Positions 33,693 to 45,505 of a stretch of 64,000 nucleotides of DNA are shown piece after piece. The first letter of the stretch is position 1. Every line of letters starts with the position of its first letter. The notes under the pieces were generated by a model. That model was not told the DNA's origin and ran no database searches. It saw only the letters and a list, made by a program, of their open reading frames with translations. This DNA comes from Sparus aurata (lineage: Eukaryota > Chordata > Actinopteri > Spariformes > Sparidae). A program made the position numbers and the translations under genes. The stretch is taken from assembly GCF_900880675.1 (NCBI RefSeq), contig NC_044205.1, forward strand, positions 30,710,550 to 30,774,549, in the 5' to 3' direction.

Positions 33693-34840
33693 CAGTTTTT
33701 ATTGATTGCTTTGACCTGTTTAAACAAACTGGAATCCACTCGGTTTTCATCATCACTGTCTCAGCAGAGCACTAGACACCTCTTGCAGATGTGTTAACCC
33801 TTTCTCATTGGATTGACACATTGTCCCACCCTTTTGCAGAACAGTTAACACGGATGTCATTCAAGCAGTCCAAACTCCATTGTTTTAGCTATGGTAACCA
33901 AACAGAAACCATCTGTTCCTAACTATTAGAAACTACCTACATCAGTATGAAATCACTAAAGCACCTGTTTGACACAAATCTTCAATGAGCAATCAGTCTG
34001 CAGGCCTTAAAAAGTGCAGCGGCTGTGTTGTTCTTTGCCAACATGGATTGAAGAGGTCTAAGGCAGATGAGAGTGAGAAATAGGTGCAGAGGAATATCAA
34101 GGTTGGATTGCATGCAAGAAGATTTTTCCCTTGGTGCATTGCAAGAGAGGATAATGAATGTGATGTGGATGAGGCCATGTGGCCCCATCGTCAACACAGA
34201 AGAGACTGAGTATCAATAGTGGCTATTTCGTATACTCTACAGTAATAGATTGTTATACTTTACTGTAATATTTTCTATCTTTATCTTCTTTTCTATGTTT
34301 TAAAACAGGTCAGTTGTTCAGGAAAATGCTTGCTGTGAACTATGAGACTACCAGCTTTCTTATTTTCTTATACTCTAATAGATTTTATTTTGTGTAATAA
34401 TTACAGTATTTCAGTTTTCAGCCACAGTTCGAAAAAAGAATCAATGGAATCAAAAAATGCATCAAAGAATTTCTGATTCTGGATTCAATTCTTTGCAAGA
34501 AGGCAAATTTGACAACAAATGGCATGAAAGCTGCGTAGAGTAACAGGCCACAATGACAAGCAATGGTGCACCGATTCACACTGAGAGCTGTGTTTTGTAT
34601 TTTGTTGTCCACTGTGTAATGGTCGATTGGAAGAGCTCGTACACTTGTTTGCAAGTTGTGTTGATTGAAGGCAAAATGAGCTTTTGTTGCATATTTTAAA
34701 TGTTTTGGCACGGTTAGAGCCTTTTGCAAACAAAATGAGTCATTCTGACCATGAGTGCCGCTGTTTCAGCCTGTGTGTTAACTGTTTTGAAAATGTGGAG
34801 TTTGAGTCGACTGCTGCATCAAAGCAAACAATAAAAACTG
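33693..34840. mobile_element. Tc1/mariner-superfamily element, decayed, with TA target duplication
   Basis: The ends CAGTTTTTATTGATTGCTTT and AAAGCAAACAATAAAAACTG are inverted with one mismatch and flanked by TA on both sides (33691-92, 34841-42), length 1,148 bp. Plus-strand codons near 34095-34170 (EYQGWIACKKIFPLVHCKRG, then stops) resemble an IS630-type transposase. It is not intact. Confidence 0.75.
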
Positions 34841-34842
34841 TA

Positions 34843-36130
34843 AAGACATTTATGTTTTGAGAAAACAGATATCTACTGAAGTTAGCAGGCTAATCAGCTA
34901 GCTGAGAATCTCTTTCTCACAGCGTCCAAAGCTCCTCCAAGCACTTCCCTGGTGGTCCGGCTAGCTGCGTGGCTAACTAAGCGAACAGTAGCTACAGTCA
35001 TGCATATATAACTAATACAGCTAGCAGCAGTTAGTAGTTAACCCCCCCCCCCCCATTTGTGGGAGAACGAATTCAAGGTGAGCAATTTTTACATATTGCA
35101 GCTTTGGAACAAATCCAGTTTGAGTTCAAATGAATATGTTGGTCTGAGACTTTTAGTTTCACACTGGAAACAAACCTTGGTTTCCATGGTAACAGTCCTG
35201 TTTGGCCTACGCAGACTTTTCTTGCTCTTTATATGACGTCACATGAAAACATGACACTAGACGGCAGCTGAACATTGATCGTGTGAAGTGTTGTTATGAC
35301 AGCACTGCTGTATTTAATGTGTCATGTTTAACACATCTGGGGAGGGAAACAAGAAATCAAAAGTGTTTCCTTAAATGATCTTATGAATGAAATAACAACT
35401 AGATTTTCTCTGACGGGGTAAAACATTAAGACACTGAAGATGATCTGTGACTTTAAAAGACTTAAGTTCTGCATACAGAATATTTCTATCCGTCACAAGA
35501 ACCATCTCATTAGAACTTAATGTCTAGATGTAGTTTGTTTGTCTCCCAGCAGACAGCCTGCTGATGGGTTTATCAGTGTATTTGGTAATGAATGAACTGT
35601 TAACATTATGACATCACATGTTTTCCATCAGCATGTAATTGTGGACACTGACTGATGATGTGACTGTCAGCAAACTGAGCCTGCTTCAACTCAACAGCAC
35701 AACAGCTGATAGCTTCCACTCGCTGCTTCCTGTGAGTATCAGCTGAAACATCGGATCAATAAATCTGAATCAAGCACATGAAGTCTCTCTGCTGTTCTCT
35801 GGTTTCACACCTGCTCAAACATTATGTGTTTTGGGGTTTTTTGACTGTTTCACACCTGAAACCTCAAACAAACTTTGATTTATTTTTTTTATTTCAGACT
35901 GAAGATCTACACACGTCTTCATCCTGTCATCATCATCATCATCCCTTTGAAAACACGTCATCATAAAGATGTCACAGCTGACATCTAGTGTGACGTTCAT
36001 CTTGTTCAGAACCTTTACTGACCCAGTTGGCTCCATGTTGGTTCTGGTGCCGTGTTGATGAGGCGATGTAGTTCACTGAGCTTTAACACAAAACTACATG
36101 AGGTTTGACTTTAATGACAACAAACTGACA
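34843..36130. other. Intergenic, no gene seen
   Basis: Includes a C14 run near 35042-35055, a (CAT)n tract near 35930 and an AATAAA near 35757. GCTAGC-rich repeat-like sequence lies at 34890-35040. Confidence 0.5.
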
Positions 36131-36590
36131 AACATCATGTGTGAGATTCATGACCCTGGCGGGCCGCCAGGCTTAAATTAAATTATCATGCACTGGGGGT
36201 AACCCTGCTCCTTTAGCTGAGTGAGAATATGAGTGTGTGTGTGATTGGTTGCAGGTGTGTCTGAGTGATTGTAGGTTGCCTGGAAGCCGAGAGTTTAAGG
36301 GCCGGCTCCTCCCAGTTCCTGTAGGCTCTCCTCTGCTGTCCCAGACTGCCAGCGTGTGTGATTGTGTACAAGCTATGTTTTGAATAACACGATGTAAAAA
36401 TGCTTTGCTGCTGGTGGTGCTTGGAGGATGGGAAGAGGGGGATCTCACTTTCATGTTGCACCAGGTTTCCCCTAGGCCCTGGTCGTAAAAATTGTTATGA
36501 CCCTAGAGGTCATAAATGTTTCAGTTGTCTGTTTTAATAAACCCTTCTTTACCTGAGTGAGAGTATGAGCTGTGTGTGATTGGTTGCAGC

Positions 36591-37440
36591 CATGACTGCA
36601 CCTCTGCTCACCACAGCAACACCTTGGTCAAATTTGCTGATGACACCACAGTAGTGGGGCTCATCTCGAGGGGGATGGGTCCGACTACAGAGACGAGGTG
36701 AAGCGATTGGCGGTGTGGTGCAGAGTTAACAACTTGCTCCTCAACACATCAAAGACCAAGGAGCTCATCGTGGACTTCAGGAGGAAGAAAACGGACATCC
36801 AGCCGCTGCTCATAGGCGGGACCTGTGTGGAGAGGCTCTCCGACTTCCGCTTCCTGGGAGTCAACATCATGGAGGACCTGAACTGGAGCGTCCACACCAC
36901 TGAGCTAGTGAAGAAGGCCCAGCAGAGACTTTACTTCCTGAGAGTTCTCAGGAGGAACAACATCCCCCAAAAACTGCTGGTGTCCCTCTGCTGCTCAGTT
37001 GAGAGCATCCTGTCATACTGTCTCTGTGTGGTTTCAAGCTGCACTGTGGCTCAGAGGAAGAAGCTCCAGGGGTCACAAAGGCAGCACAGAAACTCACTGG
37101 CTGCCCTCTCCTCTCTCTGGGAGATCTTCACAGTCCCCGCTTCCTTTAAAAGGCCAAAACCATCCTACAGGACTCATCACACCCCGGTCACACACTGTTC
37201 AAACTGCTGCTGTCAGGCAGGAGATACGGGTCCATGGAAACTAGAACAAACAGACTACAATCACTTTTTATATGCATTTTTATATGCATTAATATGCATA
37301 CAGTAGTTTTTATTTATGTATTTATTTATGCATATACTACCTATGATAGATGTTTTGCACTGAACAAGGACTGCACTTAATTTCATTGTATCTGTTACAA
37401 TGACAATAAAGATATTCTATTCTATTCTATTCTATTCTAT
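36591..37440 (+). mobile_element. Rex-like LINE, 3' half with (TTCTA)n tail
   Basis: Plus-strand codons NTLVKFADDTTVVGLIS (catalytic FADD, about 36620-36665), a frameshift, then the frame 36698-37306: NTSKTKELIVDFRRKKTD, FLGVNIMEDLNW, KKAQQRLYFLRVLRR. The 3' end is GACAATAAAGATA followed by TTCTA repeats (37412-37440), a typical LINE tail. It is 5'-truncated and frameshifted. Confidence 0.85.
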
Positions 37441-37589
37441 AATTAGCATGCATTTAATTTCAGGCATTTGGCGCACTGGGCTTTACCTCCAGAGAGAGCA
37501 GTGTGTATCTGCCCCTCTCTCTCTGACTCACTGCTTGTCCACCAAAACATCTAAACATATGAAGGCTTACCCAATCATATCTCGCCTTC

Positions 37590-38220
37590 AGGGTGTGGAG
37601 GAGAGTCACAAGGCTGATAGAGTTTGATCCTCACTTAAACAAGGCCGCTAGCATCTGGCTAAATCCTAAAATAAATATTGATAAAAAAGCATTTATTTGG
37701 AAGGAGTGGGTGGAAAGAAGTGTCCTTGTATTAGATCCACTACACTTGAATCATTTGAAGACCTACAACAACAATATGATTTACCCAAAACTCAATTCTA
37801 GAGATATCTTCAACTACGGCATGTATTGCACAAAGCTTACGGGTCGAGTTTACACTCCCCAAAGCCAGAAGATAAGCTAGATACAATTCTACAGGTACTA
37901 GGTGAAGGTCATGAAGCAGCTACATGTTATAGGATGCTGATGGAACATGGAGGAGATAGAGGTGTTTCAGCCCTGAGACTTTCCTGGGAGAGATATGGGG
38001 GCATCATATGATGAACAAGGCTAAGATGTGTGGTAACTCCCAAACATTGTCAAGGGACCTGAGGGTGAGGCTTATTCAATTTAACTTTCTGCACCAATTC
38101 TATAGGCAAGTAGGCTCCTCTGGCTTAGAAGACTCAGCTACTTGTTGGAAGTGTTGTATGGATGAAGGTACACTGGTACATGAGCTATGGTCATGCCCTA
38201 AGATGAATCAATAATGGATG
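37590..38220 (+). mobile_element. L1-like LINE, C-terminal ORF2 fragment
   Basis: Plus-strand pieces in three frames: VTRLIEFDPHLNKAASIWL, then KKAFIWKEWVERSVL, then VRLIQFNFLHQFYRQ and CWKCCMDEGTLVHELWSCPK. The last is the CX2C-HX4C segment at the end of fish L1-type ORF2 proteins. Frameshifted. Confidence 0.75.
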
Positions 38221-38319
38221 AAGATTCACAGTGTCATTGTCAGTGTCATAAAGAGGCAATTTGTGCTCTGTCCCAAGCTATATATATATATATTGAGAGA
38301 CTGTAAAGTGTTGCCTGCC

Positions 38320-39592
38320 ACTGCGCGAAAAGAGCAAGAATCCCAAATATCTGGTTTTTGATTCTGTCTAGAATGCAGACTTTTCTGATGCATATCCTGA
38401 GTTTTGTTTATATGCACAATATCTGGTCAAATATTAAGCCAATATACATCATGAAGACAATATACTGTACTAGGATACGAACAATATTTTGATTTTGACA
38501 TGTATGTGTTCCGCAAATTTCCTCTGGGCGAAAATACCCAGAATCCCTAAATATCCGTTTTTGGATTCTCTCTAGAATACAGAAATCTCTGATGCATATC
38601 CTGAGTTTTGTTGATATGCACCATATCTGGTCAAATATGAACCCAGTATGCAACATGAAGACAGAATATTGTATTGGGATACGAGCAACATTTTAAATTT
38701 TGTCATGTCTGTATTCTATATATGACATTATGTCATATCTGATCACAATATTTTTTCTAGAATACTGATTAAGTCTATGGCATTTCGGGATGTGATGTAT
38801 ATTTATTGCATATATCCCTCAAAGCCATATCTTGACTCTGGAACCGCTAGATAATACAGACAATTTCCAATGCATATGTAAGGTTTTGTTTACATGAACC
38901 ATATCTAATCAAATATGGATGAAGTATACATCTTCTTGTCATATACAAAGTATGAATATGACCCAATGCAGAATATAGGAAATTTATGACACCCTACTTT
39001 GAGTAGAATAATGCCAATATCTGTAGTATATATCATCACCTTTTCTCATATAAAACATATATATCACAGATTTTGCCGTCAGGCCTGTTTTAGGTGAAAT
39101 ATTTAACTGATATTGATAGGTCATGACAATGGATGGAATCTGGTGACTTATACTGGGCAAAAAGGGCCAGAATCCCAGAAAATCTCATTTGTATGTCACT
39201 GAATTTTCTGTACAATACAGAACATTTCTGATCTACTTTCTGGGTTTATTGATATCCCATATTTGGTAAAATATGACCCCAATATACATCATGGGAACAT
39301 ATCTTATATTAGGATACCAGCAACATCTTATTTGTGTAGTGTTTGTGTTCCAAGTATCTCCTCATATCATATCTGGACACATTTTTTTCTGGAATATGGC
39401 ATATCTGAATGTATTACATGTACAGTCTATATTAAGCTGATATATCACTCAAAGCCATATATTAACTCTGGAACCACTATAGAATAGAGATCATTTCCAA
39501 TGCATATTTAAGGTTTTGTTGAACATGAACCTTATCTAATCAAATATGGATGAAGTATATCTCCTAGTCATATACAAAGTATGAATATGACA
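38320..39592 (+). repeat. AT-rich satellite, unit about 640 bp, about two copies
   Basis: 38571-38960 matches 39210-39590 at an offset of about 637 bp. Inside each unit, shorter related blocks recur, carrying ATGCATATCCTGAGTTTTGT and CATATCTGGTCAAATATG-type sequence. The array continues at 41083-41150 beyond a LINE insertion. Confidence 0.75.
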
Positions 39593-41029
39593 CAAGTCCT
39601 GCTTGGTTCCAGTCCCCAAGAAGTCGAGACCGTCTGACCCGGCAGACTACAGACCGGTCGCCCTCACATCTCATGTGATGAAGGTCCTGGAGAGACTGGT
39701 CTTAGCCCAGCTGAGGCCACAGGTGAGCACGTTTCTGGACCCTTTGCAATTTGCGTATCAGACCCATTTAGGAGTCGATGACGCTGTCATCTACCTGCTG
39801 CAACGAGCCCATATGCACCTGGATGGTGGAGGAGGCACTGTGAGGATCACATTCTTTGATTTCTCTAGTGCTTTTAACACCATTCAGCCTCCGCTACTGG
39901 GTGAGAAGTTGCAGGTGATGGGAGCTGATGACACAATGATCTCCTGGATTACTGACTACCTGACAGGCAGGCCACAGATTGTCCGTATGGGCAGTGTTCT
40001 GTCTGATGTGGTGGTCAGTGATACAGGAGCTCCACAGGGAACTGTACTGTCTCCTTTCCTGTTCACCTTATACACCACTGACTTTCAGCACAACTCTGAG
40101 TCATGTCACCTGCAGAAGTTTTCTGACGACTCGGCTGTTGTTGGGTGTATAAGAGAGGGAGAGGAGGAGGAGTACAGGACACTGGTAGACAACTTTGTAG
40201 AGTGGTCCGAACAGAATCATCTGAGGCTGAATGTCGACAAGACCAGAGAGATGGTGATCGACTTCAGGAGAAAGAAGATGCCTTCACAGCCACTACGGAT
40301 CAGAGGGGAGGTGGTGGAAGAGGTGGAGGACTACAGATACCTGGGAGTGGTGATCGACAACAGACTGGACTGGAAATCTAATACCGAGGCTGTGTACAAG
40401 AAGGGGATGAGCAGACTCTATTTCCTGAGGAAGCTGAGATCCTTCACCGTGTGCAGCAAGATGTTGGAGATCTTTCACCAGTCTGTTGTTTCCAGCGTCA
40501 TTTTCTTTGCTGCTGTGTGTTGGAGCAGCAGCATCAGAGCCAGCAACACTAATAGAAGGCTGGCTCTGTACTTGGTCTCAGGTTGGAGTCTTTTGAGACC
40601 ATGGTGGAGAGGAGAACGCTGAACAAACTGTTATCCATCATGGACAATGATCAGCAGCCTCTCCATCACACAGTAGACAGACAGCGGAGCTCCTTCTCTC
40701 ACAGACTGCTGCAGCTCCGCTGTCAGACGGACAGATACAGGAAATCTTTCCTGCATCACACCATCACACTGTACAATAATAACAGCTAACACTCTGGTCA
40801 TAACACAAAGTCTCTACGCACTTTGGTTTTATACACTCTGTTCACCGCACCTTATATTTTATCTTGCACTACAATTACTCTGCTTATTTATACACTTTTT
40901 ATACAGTTTGTACATTTTTGTATATTACTTTTTTCTATTGCTATTCCTCTTATTTCATTGTGTTGTTATTGTCTCTGTGTGTAATGCTGCTGCTACACCG
41001 TAATTTCCCAGCTTGGGATCAATAAAGTA

Positions 41030-41080
<51 letters not shown>

Positions 41081-41082
41081 TC
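39593..41082 (+). mobile_element. LINE reverse transcriptase, long open frame, (ATCT)n tail
   Basis: The frame 39603-40622 (340 codons) covers reverse transcriptase motifs: FFDFSSAFNTI (motif A, residues 85-95), GAPQGTVLSPFLF (motif B, 142-154), and FSDD (motif C, 173-176; usually FADD). LNVDKTREMVIDFRRKK and YLGVVIDNRLDW follow. A frameshift near 40560 moves the C-terminus to another frame (MVERRTLNKLLSIMDNDQQ, ending 40789). The 3' end is ATCAATAAAGTATATCTATC, then ATCT repeats. It is 5'-truncated, less decayed than other LINEs here, and sits inside the AT-rich satellite. Confidence 0.85.
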
Positions 41083-41150
41083 AGAATATAATGACATCCT
41101 ATTTTGAGTAGAATAATTGCGATATCTGTAGCATATATCATCACCTTTCT
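41083..41150 (+). repeat. Satellite continuation beyond the LINE
   Basis: Matches 38970-39050 (TTTGAGTAGAATAAT and the following ATATCTGTAG), showing the LINE split one satellite unit. Confidence 0.75.
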
Positions 41151-41155
41151 GTGTA

Positions 41156-41213
41156 CTGTGTGTGTGTACTGTGTGTGTGTACTGTGTGTGTGTACTGTGT
41201 GTGTGTGTGTATG
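41156..41213 (+). repeat. 13-bp TACTGTGTGTGTG tandem repeat
   Basis: Four copies of TACTGTGTGTGTG, grading into (TG)n. Confidence 0.9.
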
Positions 41214-41920
41214 CACTGAAACAAGTCAATCTAAGAATATATAATTGTAACATAATTAAGCCTGTGATAATAACAATACAAAACAAAGACACACATATAT
41301 ATGTATGTCATGTTGTGAATTAGTCTGCATTTGTTCAAAACACAAGTCATTTTGATTGTTTTCCCTAACAAGCTGTATGTAAGTGGCTCAACAAATCTTC
41401 TTATGCAGATCCACACACACACACACACACACACAATTTGCTCGTTGTGCATTCTGGGTATTCGCGCCAAAGGACAAAGGGAGAAATTTGAAAAATGGGA
41501 GACTGAACCAGTAGAACATCTCTGACTGAACCAGTAAGGTAAGAATTAAGTTAATATTAGTGATATAGTTGGTTAATTACTACAATCTTTCAGGTTTTAC
41601 TTTGTTGTAGAAATAAGCAAAATAACTGAGGCACTTCATGTAATTTGTAATTAACAGTATTGGCTACAACAGACTTCTGTGTAACTTGAAACTAATGTTA
41701 GCAAGTTTTGAAATACTTGCTTCAAATGTAATTCAAACCTGACGTTTGCAAGTGACTATAATTTAAAGTAAGCAGGGATGTGTTTTTTCTTTCACATTAA
41801 CGTTAATCAGACAGCGCCGGGTGCCGGTTTTAGAGTGTTAGAGTAACAAACTATGTCGTATGCATTTCTATCTATGGCACTGTGCAGAATCCCTCCCTAA
41901 CGGCTAACACCGGGGGGCTA
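41214..41920 (+). repeat. 700-bp dispersed repeat, second copy at 56371
   Basis: Begins CACTGAAACAAGTCAATCTA and matches 56371-57075 over its whole length with few differences, apart from a (CA)n at 41410-41433. The other copy lies inside the TIR-bounded element at 55743-60411, so this is probably a fragment of a related element. Confidence 0.85.
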
Positions 41921-41927
41921 GCTATGT

Positions 41928-42200
41928 ATGCAGGGAGTATAAATGCAGTATTCAGAATCATAATACAAATGGTGTTAGGACTTGAAATATGGTTGCAGGG
42001 AGTATAAATGCAGTATTCAGAATCATAATACAAGTAGTGTCAGGGCTCAATATATGGTTGTAGGGAGTATCAGTACAATATTGGGAATTAAAGTACAACT
42101 GGTGTTAGGACTTGAAATATGGTTAAAAGTGGTATCAATACAATATCCCGATGAAGACAGAACTAGTGTTGGGACTTGAAATATGGGTAGTGGTAATATC
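41928..42200 (+). repeat. 65-bp tandem repeat, 4 copies
   Basis: Copies begin near 41930, 41996, 42060 and 42122, sharing GGACTTGAAATATGG. The first two are nearly identical; the others have diverged. Confidence 0.8.
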
Positions 42201-43978
42201 TTGACACTGGATATGAGTAATGGATTATCTCAACATATGACAGCAGGCCATGTCTGATGAGATATTTTAGACGTTGATTAGAGTTGCTGTTCGAATATGG
42301 CAGGTGGATCTTGTAGAGTATCCGGGAAGAAATGAACTCCGGAACATGGCAAGAATAAAAGTGTTCCCATAGCCGGAGTTTGACATGCTCCGAACATGAT
42401 ATGTATTTCAGTTGCTGTTCGGAGAGTATCCCATATGGATATCACCATATTTGATTCATATCTTGTAATATTCGGGCAGGGATTCTTGGGCTTTTTGCGC
42501 AGTGTGCTTTTCCCCAAACACTGGAATACTGGACACAGACTGCTATCATGATTGGACGACAGGTTATCCTCAGGAACTGAAAGAAACCTGGAGAACTTCC
42601 TTTTCAGGACTTGGTGACTGAATAAGGCAAAGCAGCTGCACATGAAAGGATGTCATTTAGGATGCAGGACAGATATTTTTCAGGACAGAACAATATCTCC
42701 TGAAGTGGGGCATGTACCTGGACACTATAGGAGTACCAGTGTAAAGAGCAAGCAGAGGCACATAAGAACAAATTAGAGGATGTCAACTTTAATGCCATAT
42801 ATAAAGATATATCTATCTAGATACATACATATTTAGATATCTAGATGGATATATGGAGTCTGATAAACTTTGACTTTATTTGAGGACTGGCGCTGACAGG
42901 CTTGTGGAGCTGTCATGTGCCCTGCTGTGCTGCTGCATCCCTTTGGCTGACATCTGGCATTGTTGTCCCTTTCTCTTCCATCTGACTGGATGTGACCTGA
43001 CTTATCTCCTCTGACAACCAGGAGAAAACAAATGACAATAACTAATATTAGTCGTCACACCGCAGTAAATTTGATCCTTTCTTTACTGTATTCTATTGTG
43101 TTTGGCCACCTCAGCCTGCTAGTATTGCCATGCTGCTCTCCTTTACAAATGTTTTACAATGGGAGAATTTCACTGCATATCACTGCATAAAGTAGAAATC
43201 AATGTGTTAACATAAAAAATAATTTGGGTGCACCGGTTGGCGAGTTCTGATACTGAGGTGGCAGAAATTCACTGACCTTGAAGGCAATAATTAATTAGCA
43301 GAGCAGCGCACAAGCATCAGCTAGCAGCTTCTCATGTTTAGCCATATCATATAACAGTTTAGTTTTTAGTTTAGGTAGTTTATTTCGAATATGTAAAAAA
43401 CTAAATTATCATACACTAATGGACAGTCATAAAGAAAAAAAAATGAAATTAAAAATAAAAATAAGAAATTGAAAATAACAAAGTATAACAAAGTAAACAT
43501 AAACTGAAACCTATAAATTCTGTTTACATATCCGAAAAGGAGTGGGAAGAAGTATAAACTTATTTTATTCCACCCTCTTTAATGAATAATACCACTGATA
43601 TTATTATTATATTGATAGAAGGCAAAATATAACAATAATAATAACTTCCATTTGTCAATTACCTTTGTTCTATATCTAACAAAACATAAATCTATTATAA
43701 AAATATTTATCCTAATAAAATATTATATTATTCTTTATATTATTATAATATATAACATACACACACATACTGAAGATAACACAAAGATACATAAATAACA
43801 AAATAATTAAACAATATACACCCAGTGATAATCATACACCCTCCTCATTTCTGTACCTTGTAAAAATCTTCTCCTTATATATATTTTTTTTAAGCTGGTT
43901 TATGTTTGGACATTCCCTGAGCGTCCCCTCCAGACTGTTCCATAATTTGATAGAATAAATAATAAAATAAAATAATAG
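42201..43978. other. AT-rich sequence with satellite relatives, no gene
   Basis: 42300-42500 contains minus-oriented relatives of the AT-rich satellite (CTGCGCAAAAAGCCCAAGAA as reverse complement). 43370-43980 is very AT-rich, with a GAAAAGGAGTGGGAAGAAGT motif common in fish transposon tails. Confidence 0.45.
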
Positions 43979-43986
43979 TTTATGAC

Positions 43987-44366
43987 TAGTGATAGACCTA
44001 TACATTGGCATTTGTTTTTTTTACGTGTATCGCATCAGCCGATGCGGCTGCTGCGTTCGCCGATCCGGCAGTATTTACAGACAGGCGTCCACAGGCAGCA
44101 GGCAGAAATGGCAGAGCAGAAAACCAATCCAGTGTGGCAGCATTTCACAGAGCACTGTTCTACCTTTTTAATTTTTAGTTTTTAATATTTGCTTAATATT
44201 GTTTACTTGTTCTTGTTCTAACCTCACCTTTTTTAATTTCAATAAATGTTCCTTTTTTTAAAATTGAGACTCGTAACATTTGTTATCATCATTGCAAAAG
44301 TAGTATCGGCAGTCCGTATCGGTCATCGGCTAAGGCTGATGAAAAAAATATATCGGTCAATCCCTA
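43987..44366 (+). mobile_element. Small hAT element derived from a BED-finger transposon
   Basis: The ends TAGTGATAGACCTATACATT and AATATATCGGTCAATCCCTA are imperfect inverted repeats. They are flanked by TTTATGAC (43979-43986) and TTTATGAT (44367-44374), an 8-bp duplication with one mismatch, as expected for hAT. Inside, MAEQKTNPVWQHFTEH (44108 onwards) looks like the start of a BED-finger transposase cut off by a deletion. 380 bp, non-autonomous. Confidence 0.8.
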
Positions 44367-44567
44367 TTTATGATTCATGTCAGCTTAATATTTGTAACGC
44401 AGGAAAAGTAAGATCTGTCAGATACAGATGAAAAAAAACAATGTAAGTAAAAGAATCAGATTCAGTATATGCAGATACCCAAATTAAAAAGGATACTTGA
44501 TTGTGACATCCATCCAGTAAATGGATAGCCTTGGATACATAATAGGGGTGTAACGGTACACAAAAGT

Positions 44568-45048
44568 CACGGTTGGGTACGTACCTCGGTATGGGGGTCA
44601 CGGTTGGGTACGTACCTCGGTATGGGGGCCACGGTTGTGTACGTACCTCGGTATGGGGGCCACGGTTGGGTACGTACCTCGGTATGGGGGCCACGGTTGG
44701 GTACGTACCTCGGTATGGGGGCCACGGTTGGGTACGTACCTCGGTATGGGGGCCACGGTTGGGTACGTACCTCGGTATGGGGGCCACGGTTGTGTACGTA
44801 CCTCGGTATGGGGGCCACGGTTGGGTACGTACCTCGGTATGGGGGCCACGGTTGTGTACGTACCTCGGTATGGGGGCCACGGTTCGGTACGTACCTCGGT
44901 ATGGGGGCCACGGTTGTGTACGTACCTCGGTATGGGGGCCACGGTTGGGTACGTACCTCGGTATGGGGGCCACGGTTCGGTACGTACCTCGGTATGGGGG
45001 CCACGGTTCGGTACGTACCTCGGTATGGGGGCCACGGTTCGGTACATC
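44568..45048 (+). repeat. 31-bp tandem array in the hAT subterminal region
   Basis: About 15 copies of a 31-bp unit with core GTACGTACCTCGGTATGGGG. Variation is mainly at GGTTGGGTACG, GGTTGTGTACG and GGTTCGGTACG. It lies 25 bp from the left terminus. Open frames on both strands (up to 197 codons) are artefacts. Confidence 0.95.
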
Positions 45049-45217
45049 GTAAAGATAAAAACATGTAAAAGACTAGCTTTTTTTTCATTTATTTTGACCA
45101 GACACCAATTGACTGCGAAATAAAAAAAACCATCTCCTGTTATAAAAGTAAAAAATTAATGGAATAAAACATAAAACAAATGTATTAGGAGGGTTCTCAT
45201 TCTGTTAATGAGATACT

Positions 45218-45505
45218 TTAATACTTGAAGCCAGGCTCCTGTACTACGGCATGAGGGCGCACAGATGTTGATATGTATATGCAAATTGCTTCTGTGATGT
45301 TGTTGGGACTGTCAGTGTTAATGTCAAGAGGTGGATTAAAAGCAGCGGGGAGAAGTTGTTGCACCAAAGACGTTTTTTTCCTCACACCAGTGACAGATAT
45401 GTCGGGGTGATGCCGTCTTATGTGGGTTAGCATGTTTGAGGTGTTGCCAGCGACATACTGCACCTCCGTCAAACATCTCGGGCAGACAGTCTGTCTGTCC
45501 TCCAC
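45218..45505 (-). pseudogene. hAT transposase fragment, BED-type zinc finger
   Basis: The minus-strand frame of 95 codons carries CPRCLTEVQYVAGNTSNMLT, then HIRRHHPDI (C2H2 BED finger: CX2C, then HX4H), VTGVRKKTSLVQQLLPAAF and SVRPHAVVQEPGFKY before a stop. This is the N-terminal part of ZBED-like hAT transposases. The remaining transposase (RNase H core and dimerisation region) is absent. Its position inside the hAT-ended element suggests it is the element's own gene, truncated. Confidence 0.75.

Noticed and set aside
44380..45123. Frames of 149-197 codons (TEVRTQPWPPYRG / YLGMGATVGYVPR)
   Set aside because: Artefacts of the 31-bp array, open in several frames on both strands.
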